From positions 1 through 5,150 of the forward strand of contig CALAVF010000313.1 in NCBI GenBank assembly GCA_937892315.1: DNA of 5,150 nt, in the 5' to 3' direction. The position numbers were made by a program, and so were the translations under genes. Position 1 is the first letter of the stretch. The number at the start of each line of letters is the position of its first letter. Of this stretch, positions 1-5,150 are shown piece after piece. The DNA is from an uncultured Prevotellaceae bacterium. GTDB taxonomy: Bacteria; Bacteroidota; Bacteroidia; Bacteroidales; Bacteroidaceae. A model generated the notes under the pieces. The model was not told where the DNA came from, did not search any database, and worked only from the letters and a program-made list of their open reading frames with translations.

Positions 1-593
1 AAGCCACATACGAGAAGGAGTACAACGGAGGCATGGGCAGCAACGGACTGACTTCTGCTCGCCACGACGTGTTTGCCAAATATTTGGCAGAGAAATACCC
101 AGAGTCGTTCGACAAGGCAGTGCCCGAAGAGTTGGTTTATTCGGGTTCGTACAGGCTGACCGACCCCGTGGAAGGTGCTCCTGTCAATGCAGGAAAATTG
201 GTGCTCTCGCCCACTCGCACGTATGCCCCTGTGGTGAAGAAACTATTGGACGAGATGCGGAAAGACATTCACGGCATGGTGCATTGCACGGGTGGTGCCC
301 AGACGAAAGTGCTGCATTTCGTGGGCGACAACTGCCGTGTCGTCAAAGACAACATGTTCCCCGTTCCACCCCTCTTCAAGGCGATTGCCAAAGAGTCAGG
401 CACCGACTGGGCAGAGATGTACAAAGTCTTCAACATGGGTCACCGTCTCGAAGTCTATCTTTCCCCCGAAAATGCTGAGAAAGTGATTGCCATCAGCAAG
501 TCGTTCAACATTGATGCTCAGGTTGTTGGACACATCGAAGAAGGTAAGAAGAGCCTGACCATCAAGTCTGAATTTGGAGAATTCAATTACTAA
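1..593 (+). CDS. purM: Phosphoribosylformylglycinamidine cyclo-ligase (AIR synthetase), 3' part
   Basis: PurM closes the imidazole ring of FGAM with ATP to give aminoimidazole ribonucleotide, a cytosolic step of de novo purine synthesis. The reading frame is open from the left edge (first full codon at 3-5) to TAA at 591-593, giving about 196 residues, roughly the C-terminal half. Seen directly: GGMGSNGLTSARHD near the start, matching the PurM signature around the domain junction; HCTGGAQTK (nt 282-308), at the place of the glycine-rich GGGxxEN motif of E. coli-type PurM; and MYKVFNMG (nt 417-440), matching the conserved MYxxFNxG. The internal ATG at 33 is not the true start, since homology continues upstream of it. 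The GGAQTK variant probably marks the Bacteroidetes branch of PurM rather than loss of function (inference). The gene ends 5 nt before prfA, so the two are probably cotranscribed. The product call is firm; the true start is outside the window. Confidence 0.95.
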   Translation, partial: ATYEKEYNGGMGSNGLTSARHDVFAKYLAEKYPESFDKAVPEELVYSGSYRLTDPVEGAPVNAGKLVLSPTRTYAPVVKKLLDEMRKDIHGMVHCTGGAQTKVLHFVGDNCRVVKDNMFPVPPLFKAIAKESGTDWAEMYKVFNMGHRLEVYLSPENAEKVIAISKSFNIDAQVVGHIEEGKKSLTIKSEFGEFNY

Positions 594-598
594 AAAGC

Positions 599-1714
599 AT
601 GTCAACGGAAAACAATACATTACTGGAAAAACTGGATGGGTTGGTGCCTCGGTTTGAAGAGGTATCAACCTTGATTACTGACCCAAGCGTCATTGCCGAT
701 CAGAAGCGGTATGTGCAACTGACGAAGGAGTATAAAAATCTGGAAGACATTGTGAATGCCCGAAAGGAGTACATCAATGCCCTCAAGGGACTGGAGGAGG
801 CAAAGGAGATGCTGACGCTGGAAGATGACCCCGAGATGAAGGATATGGCACGTGAGGAGATTGCCGCCAACGAAAAACGAATCCCCGAACTGGAAGAGGA
901 AATCAAACTGCTGCTTATCCCTGCCGACCCCGAGGACAGCAAGAATGTGACGCTCGAAATCCGTGGCGGCACGGGCGGCGATGAAGCAGCCCTCTTTGCT
1001 GGCGACTTGTTCCGCATGTATTCCAAATATTGCGAGACGAAAGGTTGGCACATGGCGGTGTCATCGTTCTCGGAGGGTGCCGCCGGTGGCTACAAGGAAA
1101 TCATCGTGAGTGTGACGGGCGAGAACGTGTACGGCACAATGAAGTATGAGTCGGGGGTACATCGGGTGCAACGTGTGCCTGTCACCGAGACACAAGGCCG
1201 TGTACACACATCAGCCGCCACCGTGGCTGTGCTGCCCGAGGCAGAGCCCTTTGATGTTCAAATCAATGAAGGCGAAATCAAGTGGGATACCTTCCGTTCT
1301 TCGGGTGCTGGTGGTCAGAACGTAAACAAAGTGGAATCGGGTGTTCGTGCCCGCTATATGTGGAAGAATCCGAACACAGGCGAGACAGAGGAAATCCTCG
1401 TGGAATGTACCGAAACCCGTGACCAGCCGAAGAACAAGGAACGTGCCTTGGCTCGTCTCCGCACCTACATCTACGACCGCGAGCACCAGAAGTACATCGA
1501 CGACATCGCTTCTCGCCGCAAGACCCTCGTCTCCACAGGCGACCGTTCTGCCAAAATCCGTACCTACAACTATCCCCAGGGCCGCATCACCGACCACCGC
1601 ATCAACTACACCATCTACAACCTCTCCGCCTTCATGGACGGCGACATCCAGGACTGCATCGACCACCTGATTGTGGCAGAGAATGCAGAAAGACTGAAAG
1701 AAGCGGAACTGTAA
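599..1714 (+). CDS. prfA: Peptide chain release factor 1
   Basis: RF1 enters the ribosomal A site at UAA or UAG codons and triggers hydrolysis of peptidyl-tRNA. The 371-residue product is close to the usual ~360. Visible parts: an acidic helical N-terminal domain (about 1-110, rich in E and K); the [19 protein letters not shown] segment of domain 2 (about 123-141); PVT at 194-196, the PxT anticodon-like tripeptide of RF1 (E. coli has PAT; RF2 has SPF); and [11 protein letters not shown] with catalytic GGQ at 238-240, whose Gln240 is the expected target of PrmC methylation. The final part, with [16 protein letters not shown], is typical RF1. There is no internal frameshift like that of the RF2 gene. 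The gene ends in TAA. ATG 599 is supported by protein length and by its position 5 nt after purM; no strong Shine-Dalgarno is seen, which is common in Bacteroidetes. Codons about 280-357 are markedly richer in C-ending codons than the rest. Confidence 0.97.
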   Translation: MSTENNTLLEKLDGLVPRFEEVSTLITDPSVIADQKRYVQLTKEYKNLEDIVNARKEYINALKGLEEAKEMLTLEDDPEMKDMAREEIAANEKRIPELEEEIKLLLIPADPEDSKNVTLEIRGGTGGDEAALFAGDLFRMYSKYCETKGWHMAVSSFSEGAAGGYKEIIVSVTGENVYGTMKYESGVHRVQRVPVTETQGRVHTSAATVAVLPEAEPFDVQINEGEIKWDTFRSSGAGGQNVNKVESGVRARYMWKNPNTGETEEILVECTETRDQPKNKERALARLRTYIYDREHQKYIDDIASRRKTLVSTGDRSAKIRTYNYPQGRITDHRINYTIYNLSAFMDGDIQDCIDHLIVAENAERLKEAEL

Positions 1715-1730
1715 AATCATCAGCAGCAAT

Positions 1731-2543
1731 ATGAAACGAAAAGAACTTATCAATCAGATTTTCACGAAGAAGACCTTCCTCTGCGTGGGTCTCGATACAG
1801 ACATCCAGAAGATTCCAGAGCACCTGCTGAAGGAGGAAGACCCAATTTTTGCCTTCAACAAGGCGATTATTGACGCTACGGCTCCTTATTGCGTGGCGTA
1901 TAAGCCGAACCTCGCTTTCTATGAGAGCATGGGCGTGAAGGGCTGGATTTCGTTCGAGAAGACCATTGCGTATCTGAACGAGAATTATCCGCAGCACTTC
2001 ATCATCGCCGATGCGAAACGTGGCGACATTGGCAACACAAGTACCATGTATGCACGCACGTTCTTCGAGGAGATGAACCTCGATGCCCTCACCGTGGCTC
2101 CCTACATGGGCGAAGACAGCGTGACACCTTTCCTCCAGTACGACGGCAAGTGGGTCATCCTCCTGGCACTCACGTCCAACAAGGGTAGCCACGACTTCCA
2201 GTTGACCACCGATGCTGAGGGTGAACGTCTCTTTGAGAAGGTATTGAGAAAGAGCCAAGAATGGGGCAATGCCGACAACATGATGTATGTGGTTGGTGCC
2301 ACGCAAGGCAAGATGTTTGAGGACATCCGCAAGGTTGCCCCCGACCACTTCCTGCTCGTCCCAGGCATCGGTGCACAGGGTGGCAGCCTCGAAGAAGTGT
2401 GCAAGTACGGCATGACCAAAGATTGCGGCCTTATCGTCAACTCTTCCCGTGCCATCATCTATGCCGACAAGACCGAACGGTTTGCAGAAGCAGCAGGTGA
2501 GGAAGCCAAGAAGGTGGCAGAACAAATGGCAACTCTTCTCTGA
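1731..2543 (+). CDS. pyrF: Orotidine 5'-phosphate decarboxylase (long, type 2 form)
   Basis: PyrF decarboxylates orotidine monophosphate to UMP, the last step of de novo pyrimidine synthesis, in the cytosol as a TIM-barrel dimer. The 270-residue length fits the longer 'subfamily 2' PyrF (the E. coli type is about 245). Visible catalytic and ligand elements: LCVGLDTD at 17-24; AYKPN at 56-60 with Lys58; the core [10 protein letters not shown] with Asp94, Lys96 (the catalytic lysine) and Asp99; PGIGAQGG at 211-218; and NSSRAI at 237-242, where Arg240 should bind the phosphate. All key residues are present, so it should be active. ATG 1731 lies 16 nt after the prfA stop, without a clear Shine-Dalgarno, and gives the normal N-terminus. 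The TGA stop is followed after one base by the ATG of the HD gene, suggesting coupled translation. No pyrimidine attenuator is seen in the short gap, so expression probably follows the whole cluster. Confidence 0.97.
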   Translation: MKRKELINQIFTKKTFLCVGLDTDIQKIPEHLLKEEDPIFAFNKAIIDATAPYCVAYKPNLAFYESMGVKGWISFEKTIAYLNENYPQHFIIADAKRGDIGNTSTMYARTFFEEMNLDALTVAPYMGEDSVTPFLQYDGKWVILLALTSNKGSHDFQLTTDAEGERLFEKVLRKSQEWGNADNMMYVVGATQGKMFEDIRKVAPDHFLLVPGIGAQGGSLEEVCKYGMTKDCGLIVNSSRAIIYADKTERFAEAAGEEAKKVAEQMATLL

Positions 2544-2544
2544 T

Positions 2545-3762
2545 ATGCAAGATGCCAAAATCATCAACGACCCCGTCTTTGGTTTCATCCGTGTGCCTCG
2601 TGGCTTGCTGCTTGACATCGTTCGTCATCCAGCCTTCTACCGCCTCAGCCGCATCAAGCAGTTGGGCGGTGCCAACATCGTCTATCCCGGTGCACAGCAC
2701 ACCCGATTCCAGCATTCCCTCGGAGCCTTCCACCTGATGGGGAAAGCCATCCAGTCGCTCCAGATGAAGGGGCACTTCATCTTCGACAGCGAAGCGGAGG
2801 CGGTGCAGGCAGCCATACTGCTGCACGACATCGGACATGGCCCCTTCAGCCACGTGTTGGAACACACCCTCATCCGAGGCGTTGACCACGAAGAAATCTC
2901 TCTCATGGTGATGGAACAGATGAACGAGGAGTTTCGTGGACAGTTAGGGCTTGCCATCAAGATTTTCAAGGACGAATACCCCAAACGCTTCCTCCATCAA
3001 CTCATCTCCTCCCAACTCGACATGGACCGTCTCGACTACCTGAAGCGAGACGCCTTCTTCTCTGGCGTGAACGAAGCCAACATCGGCTCCTCCCGCATCA
3101 TCGATATGCTCGACGTGGTGGACGACCAGTTGGCGGTGGACAAGAAAGGCATCTACTCCATCGAGAACTATCTCTTCAACCGTCGTCTGATGTATTGGCA
3201 AGTGTACTTACACAAGACCTCTGTCGCTGCAGAGCACGTGATGATTAACGCCCTCCAACGAGCCAAGCACCTCGTTCGTCAAGGCGGCAACCTCTTTGCC
3301 ACCCCCTCCTTGTCGTTTTTCCTGACCAACGATGTGGACCGAGACATGTTCCTGCACAATCCTGACTGCCTGCAGAACTACCTCGCCCTCGACGACAACG
3401 ACATCTGGTCGGCAATGAAAGCGTGGTGCAGCCACCCCGACCCTATCCTCTCTATGCTGAGCAGCGACTTCGTCAACCGCCGCATCTTTAAGGTGGAGAC
3501 CCTCGACGAACCCGCCAGCGAGGAGCGGAAACAGCAGAAACTCGACGAACTTGCCCAACGCTACAACGTCCCTCTCTCCGATGCCAACTATCTCATTGCC
3601 AGCATCGAAGTGGGCAAGGACATGTACAGCCTCGACGACGACCAGATAGAAATCCGCTTCAACGACGGCACCACGCAGGACATCACAGAAGCGAGCGACA
3701 TGCTCAGCACATCGCTCGCTTCCAAGAAAGTCCGAAAACACTATTTCTGCTACCAGCGATAA
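2545..3762 (+). CDS. HD-domain phosphohydrolase (dNTPase-like, YwfO/SAMHD1-related)
   Basis: A 405-residue cytosolic protein of the HD superfamily (COG1078-like). Visible metal and active-site motifs: QHTRFQHSLG at 51-60 (first His); LLHDIGHGPFSH at 92-103, with the defining His94-Asp95 pair; DHEE at 114-117; and LDMDRLDYLKRD at 158-169. The last resembles the SAMHD1 segment holding the metal-binding Asp (Asp161 here) and the phosphate-contacting Lys and Tyr (Arg162 and Tyr165 here). These fit a triphosphohydrolase acting on dNTPs, as shown for some relatives, but the substrate cannot be decided from sequence. No membrane segment or signal peptide is seen. The start is ATG 2545, one base after the pyrF stop, because the IINDPVFGFI stretch just inside is the usual family N-terminus. 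An in-frame ATG at 2449 would overlap pyrF by 95 nt and add 32 basic, unrelated residues. Arg codons are CGT, CGC or CGA (23 of 24), unlike uvrA downstream. Confidence 0.9.
   Translation: MQDAKIINDPVFGFIRVPRGLLLDIVRHPAFYRLSRIKQLGGANIVYPGAQHTRFQHSLGAFHLMGKAIQSLQMKGHFIFDSEAEAVQAAILLHDIGHGPFSHVLEHTLIRGVDHEEISLMVMEQMNEEFRGQLGLAIKIFKDEYPKRFLHQLISSQLDMDRLDYLKRDAFFSGVNEANIGSSRIIDMLDVVDDQLAVDKKGIYSIENYLFNRRLMYWQVYLHKTSVAAEHVMINALQRAKHLVRQGGNLFATPSLSFFLTNDVDRDMFLHNPDCLQNYLALDDNDIWSAMKAWCSHPDPILSMLSSDFVNRRIFKVETLDEPASEERKQQKLDELAQRYNVPLSDANYLIASIEVGKDMYSLDDDQIEIRFNDGTTQDITEASDMLSTSLASKKVRKHYFCYQR
3688..3722. repeat. 11-bp perfect inverted repeat inside the HD gene 3' end
   Basis: GAAGCGAGCGA at 3688-3698 is the reverse complement of 3712-3722, with a 13-nt loop, ending 40 nt before the stop codon. 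It overlaps codons for EASD and SLAS. A stable GC-rich mRNA stem is expected; no T-run follows, so it is not a terminator. Confidence 0.7.
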
Positions 3763-3811
3763 GAGAGGTGGGCACTTCCACACGAAACCCCTCCTGATGT
3801 CAATTTTGTCT

Positions 3812-3828
3812 TACCCCAAAACGGGGTA
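3812..3828. repeat. Small GC-rich hairpin TACCCC/GGGGTA
   Basis: TACCCC at 3812-3817 and GGGGTA at 3823-3828 form a 6-bp stem with loop AAAAC. It is the first hairpin after the HD gene stop, but no T-run follows on either strand, so it is not a convincing intrinsic terminator. Confidence 0.5.
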
Positions 3829-3845
3829 CTGTGTACCTCTAAGGT

Positions 3846-3881
3846 GGTCTGAGTCACATCGCCGAGGCGGTCTGAGTCACA
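3846..3881 (+). repeat. Two direct copies of a 13-nt unit, 23-nt period
   Basis: GGTCTGAGTCACA occurs at 3846-3858 and again at 3869-3881. Similarity extends upstream of the core (AGGTGG against AGGCGG). A third, inverted copy sits at 3894-3906. This looks like a short 23-nt tandem array plus an inverted copy, too short and unspaced for a CRISPR array. Confidence 0.8.
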
Positions 3882-3906
3882 CCACCCTGCCGGTGTGACT
3901 CAGACC
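3869..3906. repeat. Inner inverted repeat (15-bp arms, 8-nt loop), alternative hairpin
   Basis: GGTCTGAGTCACACC at 3869-3883 is the exact reverse complement of 3892-3906, with loop ACCCTGCC (3884-3891). The right arm is shared with the outer palindrome, so in one strand only one of the two hairpins can form at a time. The inner form has the short loop and should fold first during transcription (inference). Confidence 0.88.
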
Positions 3907-3969
3907 ACCTTAGAGGCTTCGGGCGTGCGATTTTGTCCTATCCCTAAGCATCCATCCTTTCAAAACTCG

Positions 3970-3997
3970 TTCCTCATTTTTTTGCCCATGTGAGGAA
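3970..3997. promoter_or_regulatory. Candidate operator: inverted repeat around the uvrA -33 box
   Basis: TTCCTCA (3970-3976) and TGAGGAA (3991-3997) are perfect inverted half-sites with a 14-nt spacer, so the half-site centres are 21 bp, about two helical turns, apart. The -33 TTTG lies in the spacer. The geometry fits a dimeric regulator, but no known binding consensus is recognised and 7-bp arms can arise by chance. Confidence 0.3.
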
Positions 3998-4012
3998 AAA
4001 TGTGTACCTTTG
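3981..4012 (+). promoter_or_regulatory. Bacteroidetes-type promoter of uvrA
   Basis: TTTG at 3981-3984 and TACCTTTG at 4005-4012 match the Bacteroides primary sigma consensus TTTG / TAnnTTTG, with 20 nt between them, inside the known 19-21 nt range. Transcription should begin near 4016-4020, giving a leader of roughly 25-30 nt before the uvrA ATG. It implies uvrA has its own promoter, separate from the purM cluster. The start site itself is inferred, not seen. Confidence 0.85.
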
Positions 4013-4031
4013 TCGTTTGAAATCAATGAAG

Positions 4032-4037
4032 AAAGGA
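4032..4037 (+). promoter_or_regulatory. Shine-Dalgarno-like site of uvrA
   Basis: AAAGGA lies 8 nt before ATG 4046 and can pair with the end of 16S rRNA. The upstream genes in the window have no comparable site at this distance. It favours ATG 4046 as the uvrA start, and that ATG also gives the normal UvrA N-terminus. Confidence 0.55.
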
Positions 4038-4045
4038 TTGACACA

Positions 4046-5150
4046 ATGAACAAACTGAAAAAATATGACCTGAGGGAGTACATCACGGCGAGGGGTGTGA
4101 GGGTGAACAACCTGAAGAATGTGGACGTGAAGATTCCGCATGACCAGTTGGTAGTGGTGACGGGGGTGTCGGGCAGCGGCAAGTCGTCGCTGGCATTCGA
4201 CACGCTGTACGCCGAGGGGCAGCGACGGTACGTGGAGAGCCTGTCAACGTATGCGAGACAGTTTCTGGGCAGGCTGCGGAAACCGGAGTGTGACTTCATC
4301 GAGGGCATCTCGCCTGCAATTGCGATTGAGCAGAAGGTGAGCAGCAGGAACCCGAGGTCAACGGTGGGGACGAGCACGGAGATTTACGATTATCTGCGGA
4401 TGCTGTATGCGAGGATTGGACGGACGTATTCGCCTGTGAGCGGCGTGGAGGTGAAGAAGAACACGACGGACGACATCGTGCAGTGTATGCTGGAGCATGA
4501 GGCGGGCATGAAACTGATGGTGCTGACGACACTGAAGGTGAGGAAGGGAAGGACGCTGGAGGAGCAGTTGGATGTGTATTACAAGAGTGGATTTCAGCGG
4601 GTGGAAGTGGATGGAGAGGTCGTGAGGATTAGCGACCTGCTGACTTCCGCAGCGACCGTATCGCAGCACACGCAGCGGATGATGCTGGTGATTGACCGTC
4701 TGAAGGTGGGGGACGAGAAGGCGACGGTGAACAGGCTTGTGGACTCGGCAAACACGGCATTGTATGAGGGCGATGGACGATGTGTGCTGAAGTTTGAGAA
4801 TGGGGATGTGAGGGTATTTTCGTTGAAGTTCGAGGCGGACGGCATCGAATTTGAGGAGCCGACCGACCAGATGTTTTCGTTCAACTCGCCCGTGGGGGCA
4901 TGTCCCGAGTGTGAGGGATATGGGCGGATTATCGGCATCGATGAGGGTCTGGTGATTCCGAACCCTGACCTGTCGGTATATGACGGGTGTGTGGCTCCGT
5001 GGAAGGGCGAGAAGATGGGCGAATGGAAGCGTGAGTTTGTGAGGAGGGCAGACAAATATGAGCAATTCCCCGTGTTTACACCTTACAGCAAACTGACTCA
5101 ACGACAGAAGGATGTGCTGTGGCATGGGGTGTATGAGGAAAATGAATGGG
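4046..5150 (+). CDS. uvrA: UvrABC system protein A (excinuclease ABC subunit A), 5' part
   Basis: UvrA is the dimeric ATPase that finds bulky DNA lesions and loads UvrB in nucleotide excision repair. The frame is open from ATG 4046 to the right edge, giving about 368 of an expected ~940 residues. Seen directly: ARGVRVNNLKNVDVKIP (15-31), matching the UvrA N-terminus; Walker A GVSGSGKSS (40-48) with Lys46; YAEGQRRYVESLSTYARQFL (55-74); GISPAIAIEQK (87-97) with the Q-loop; RNPRSTVGTSTEIYDYL (101-117); and FSFNSPVGACPECEGYG (277-293). Only the second cysteine pair of the first zinc module (Cys286, Cys289) is present; the upstream CxxC of E. coli-type proteins is replaced by KFEADGIEFEEP (261-272). 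SPVSGVEVKK (129-138) likewise lacks cysteines. Both look like features of Bacteroidetes UvrA (inference). The start is supported by the promoter and an AAAGGA site 8 nt upstream. Codons are G-rich, with AGG for 14 of 27 Arg. Signature motif, Walker B and the second ATPase half lie outside the window. Confidence 0.96.
   Translation, partial: MNKLKKYDLREYITARGVRVNNLKNVDVKIPHDQLVVVTGVSGSGKSSLAFDTLYAEGQRRYVESLSTYARQFLGRLRKPECDFIEGISPAIAIEQKVSSRNPRSTVGTSTEIYDYLRMLYARIGRTYSPVSGVEVKKNTTDDIVQCMLEHEAGMKLMVLTTLKVRKGRTLEEQLDVYYKSGFQRVEVDGEVVRISDLLTSAATVSQHTQRMMLVIDRLKVGDEKATVNRLVDSANTALYEGDGRCVLKFENGDVRVFSLKFEADGIEFEEPTDQMFSFNSPVGACPECEGYGRIIGIDEGLVIPNPDLSVYDGCVAPWKGEKMGEWKREFVRRADKYEQFPVFTPYSKLTQRQKDVLWHGVYEENEW

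Larger units (their letters stand above)
3836..3916. repeat. Long perfect inverted repeat (23-bp arms, 35-nt spacer)
   Basis: The arm at 3836-3858 (starting CCTCTAAGGTGG, ending GAGTCACA) is the exact reverse complement of 3894-3916. The spacer at 3859-3893 contains a second copy of the arm core, so the palindrome is nested. It starts 73 nt after the HD gene stop and lies upstream of the uvrA promoter. In RNA it would form a very stable stem at the 3' end of the purM-HD transcript, possibly blocking exonucleases or aiding termination, but neither side carries the immediate T-run of an intrinsic terminator. It could also be a REP-like or MITE-like dispersed element. The symmetry is certain; the role is unknown. 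Confidence 0.9.
3803..3944 (+). repeat. Imperfect direct repeats flanking the palindromic element
   Basis: ATTTTGTCTTACCCC at 3803-3817 and ATTTTGTCCTATCCC at 3930-3944 agree at 13 of 15 positions and bracket the palindromes. They could be the ends of one repeated element, decayed duplicated target sequence, or chance in T-rich DNA. No transposase gene is nearby. Confidence 0.5.
3763..4045. other. Intergenic region between the HD gene and uvrA
   Basis: These 283 nt hold no convincing gene on either strand. Order: TAA of the HD gene; a small C/G hairpin; a nested palindrome with repeated GGTCTGAGTCACA units; a T-rich, C-rich stretch (3930-3990); then the uvrA promoter and leader. No tRNA or recognisable riboswitch is seen. 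It separates two units of different codon character. Confidence 0.75.

Noticed and set aside
33..593. purM starting at the internal ATG 33
   Set aside because: The same frame continues to the left edge with conserved residues (EYNGG) before this ATG, so the gene is cut by the window.
2449..2544. Upstream ATG 2449 as start of the HD gene
   Set aside because: It would overlap pyrF by 95 nt and add 32 basic residues that do not match the family; ATG 2545 gives the expected N-terminus.
1632..2618. Long minus-strand open frame (328 codons) opposite pyrF
   Set aside because: It lies fully antisense to a firmly identified pyrF and the ends of its neighbours; the translation shows no recognisable family and arises from the codon bias of the real gene.
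3846..3916. CRISPR array
   Set aside because: There are only three short unit copies, one inverted, with about 10 nt between direct cores and no cas genes.
3836..3935. Classic intrinsic terminator
   Set aside because: The hairpins are strong but no T-run directly follows on either strand; the nearest TTTT is about 15 nt past the outer stem.
3763..4045. Small gene or riboswitch in the intergenic region
   Set aside because: No convincing open frame was found, and the symmetric elements lie upstream of the uvrA promoter rather than in its short leader.
4358..5125. Long minus-strand open frame (255 codons) opposite uvrA
   Set aside because: It is antisense to strongly conserved UvrA sequence. 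The His/Arg/Leu-rich translation is what CTG/GTG-rich coding DNA gives on the other strand.

Overview
The window reads as chromosomal DNA of a member of the Bacteroidota, most likely order Bacteroidales (Prevotella/Bacteroides-like). The evidence is the purM-prfA-pyrF gene order, lineage-type protein sequences (a PurM with a divergent glycine motif, the long 270-residue form of PyrF, a UvrA with an SGxEVKK stretch where other bacteria carry cysteines), little Shine-Dalgarno sequence before the first genes, and a near-perfect Bacteroidetes-type promoter (TTTG, 20 nt, TAnnTTTG) before the last gene. The genus call is an inference.

All genes lie on the + strand. Positions 1-3762 hold a compact four-gene cluster: the 3' part of purM (purine synthesis), prfA (release factor 1), pyrF (last step of UMP synthesis) and an HD-domain phosphohydrolase related to dNTP triphosphohydrolases. 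The gaps are 5, 16 and 1 nt, so they are probably cotranscribed. Three of the four act on nucleotides or nucleotide precursors; the HD enzyme may tune dNTP pools, but its substrate cannot be read from sequence.

Positions 3763-4045 are a 283-nt intergenic region and the least ordinary part of the window. It contains a nested palindrome (3836-3916) built from three copies of a GGTCTGAGTCACA-type unit, two direct and one inverted, so the inverted copy could pair with either direct copy. Imperfect 15-nt direct repeats (3803-3817 and 3930-3944) flank this palindrome. Next come a small inverted repeat around the -33 box, the promoter, a purine-rich ribosome-binding-like site and the start of uvrA.

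From 4046 to the window end is the N-terminal ~368 residues of the nucleotide-excision-repair ATPase UvrA, cut off by the window edge. Its codon use differs sharply from the preceding gene (AGG is 14 of 27 Arg codons, against 0 of 24 in the HD gene), so the intergenic region is also a compositional boundary. I see no wholly new multi-gene system here. The most promising leads are the palindromic repeat element and the composition switch at the same place.
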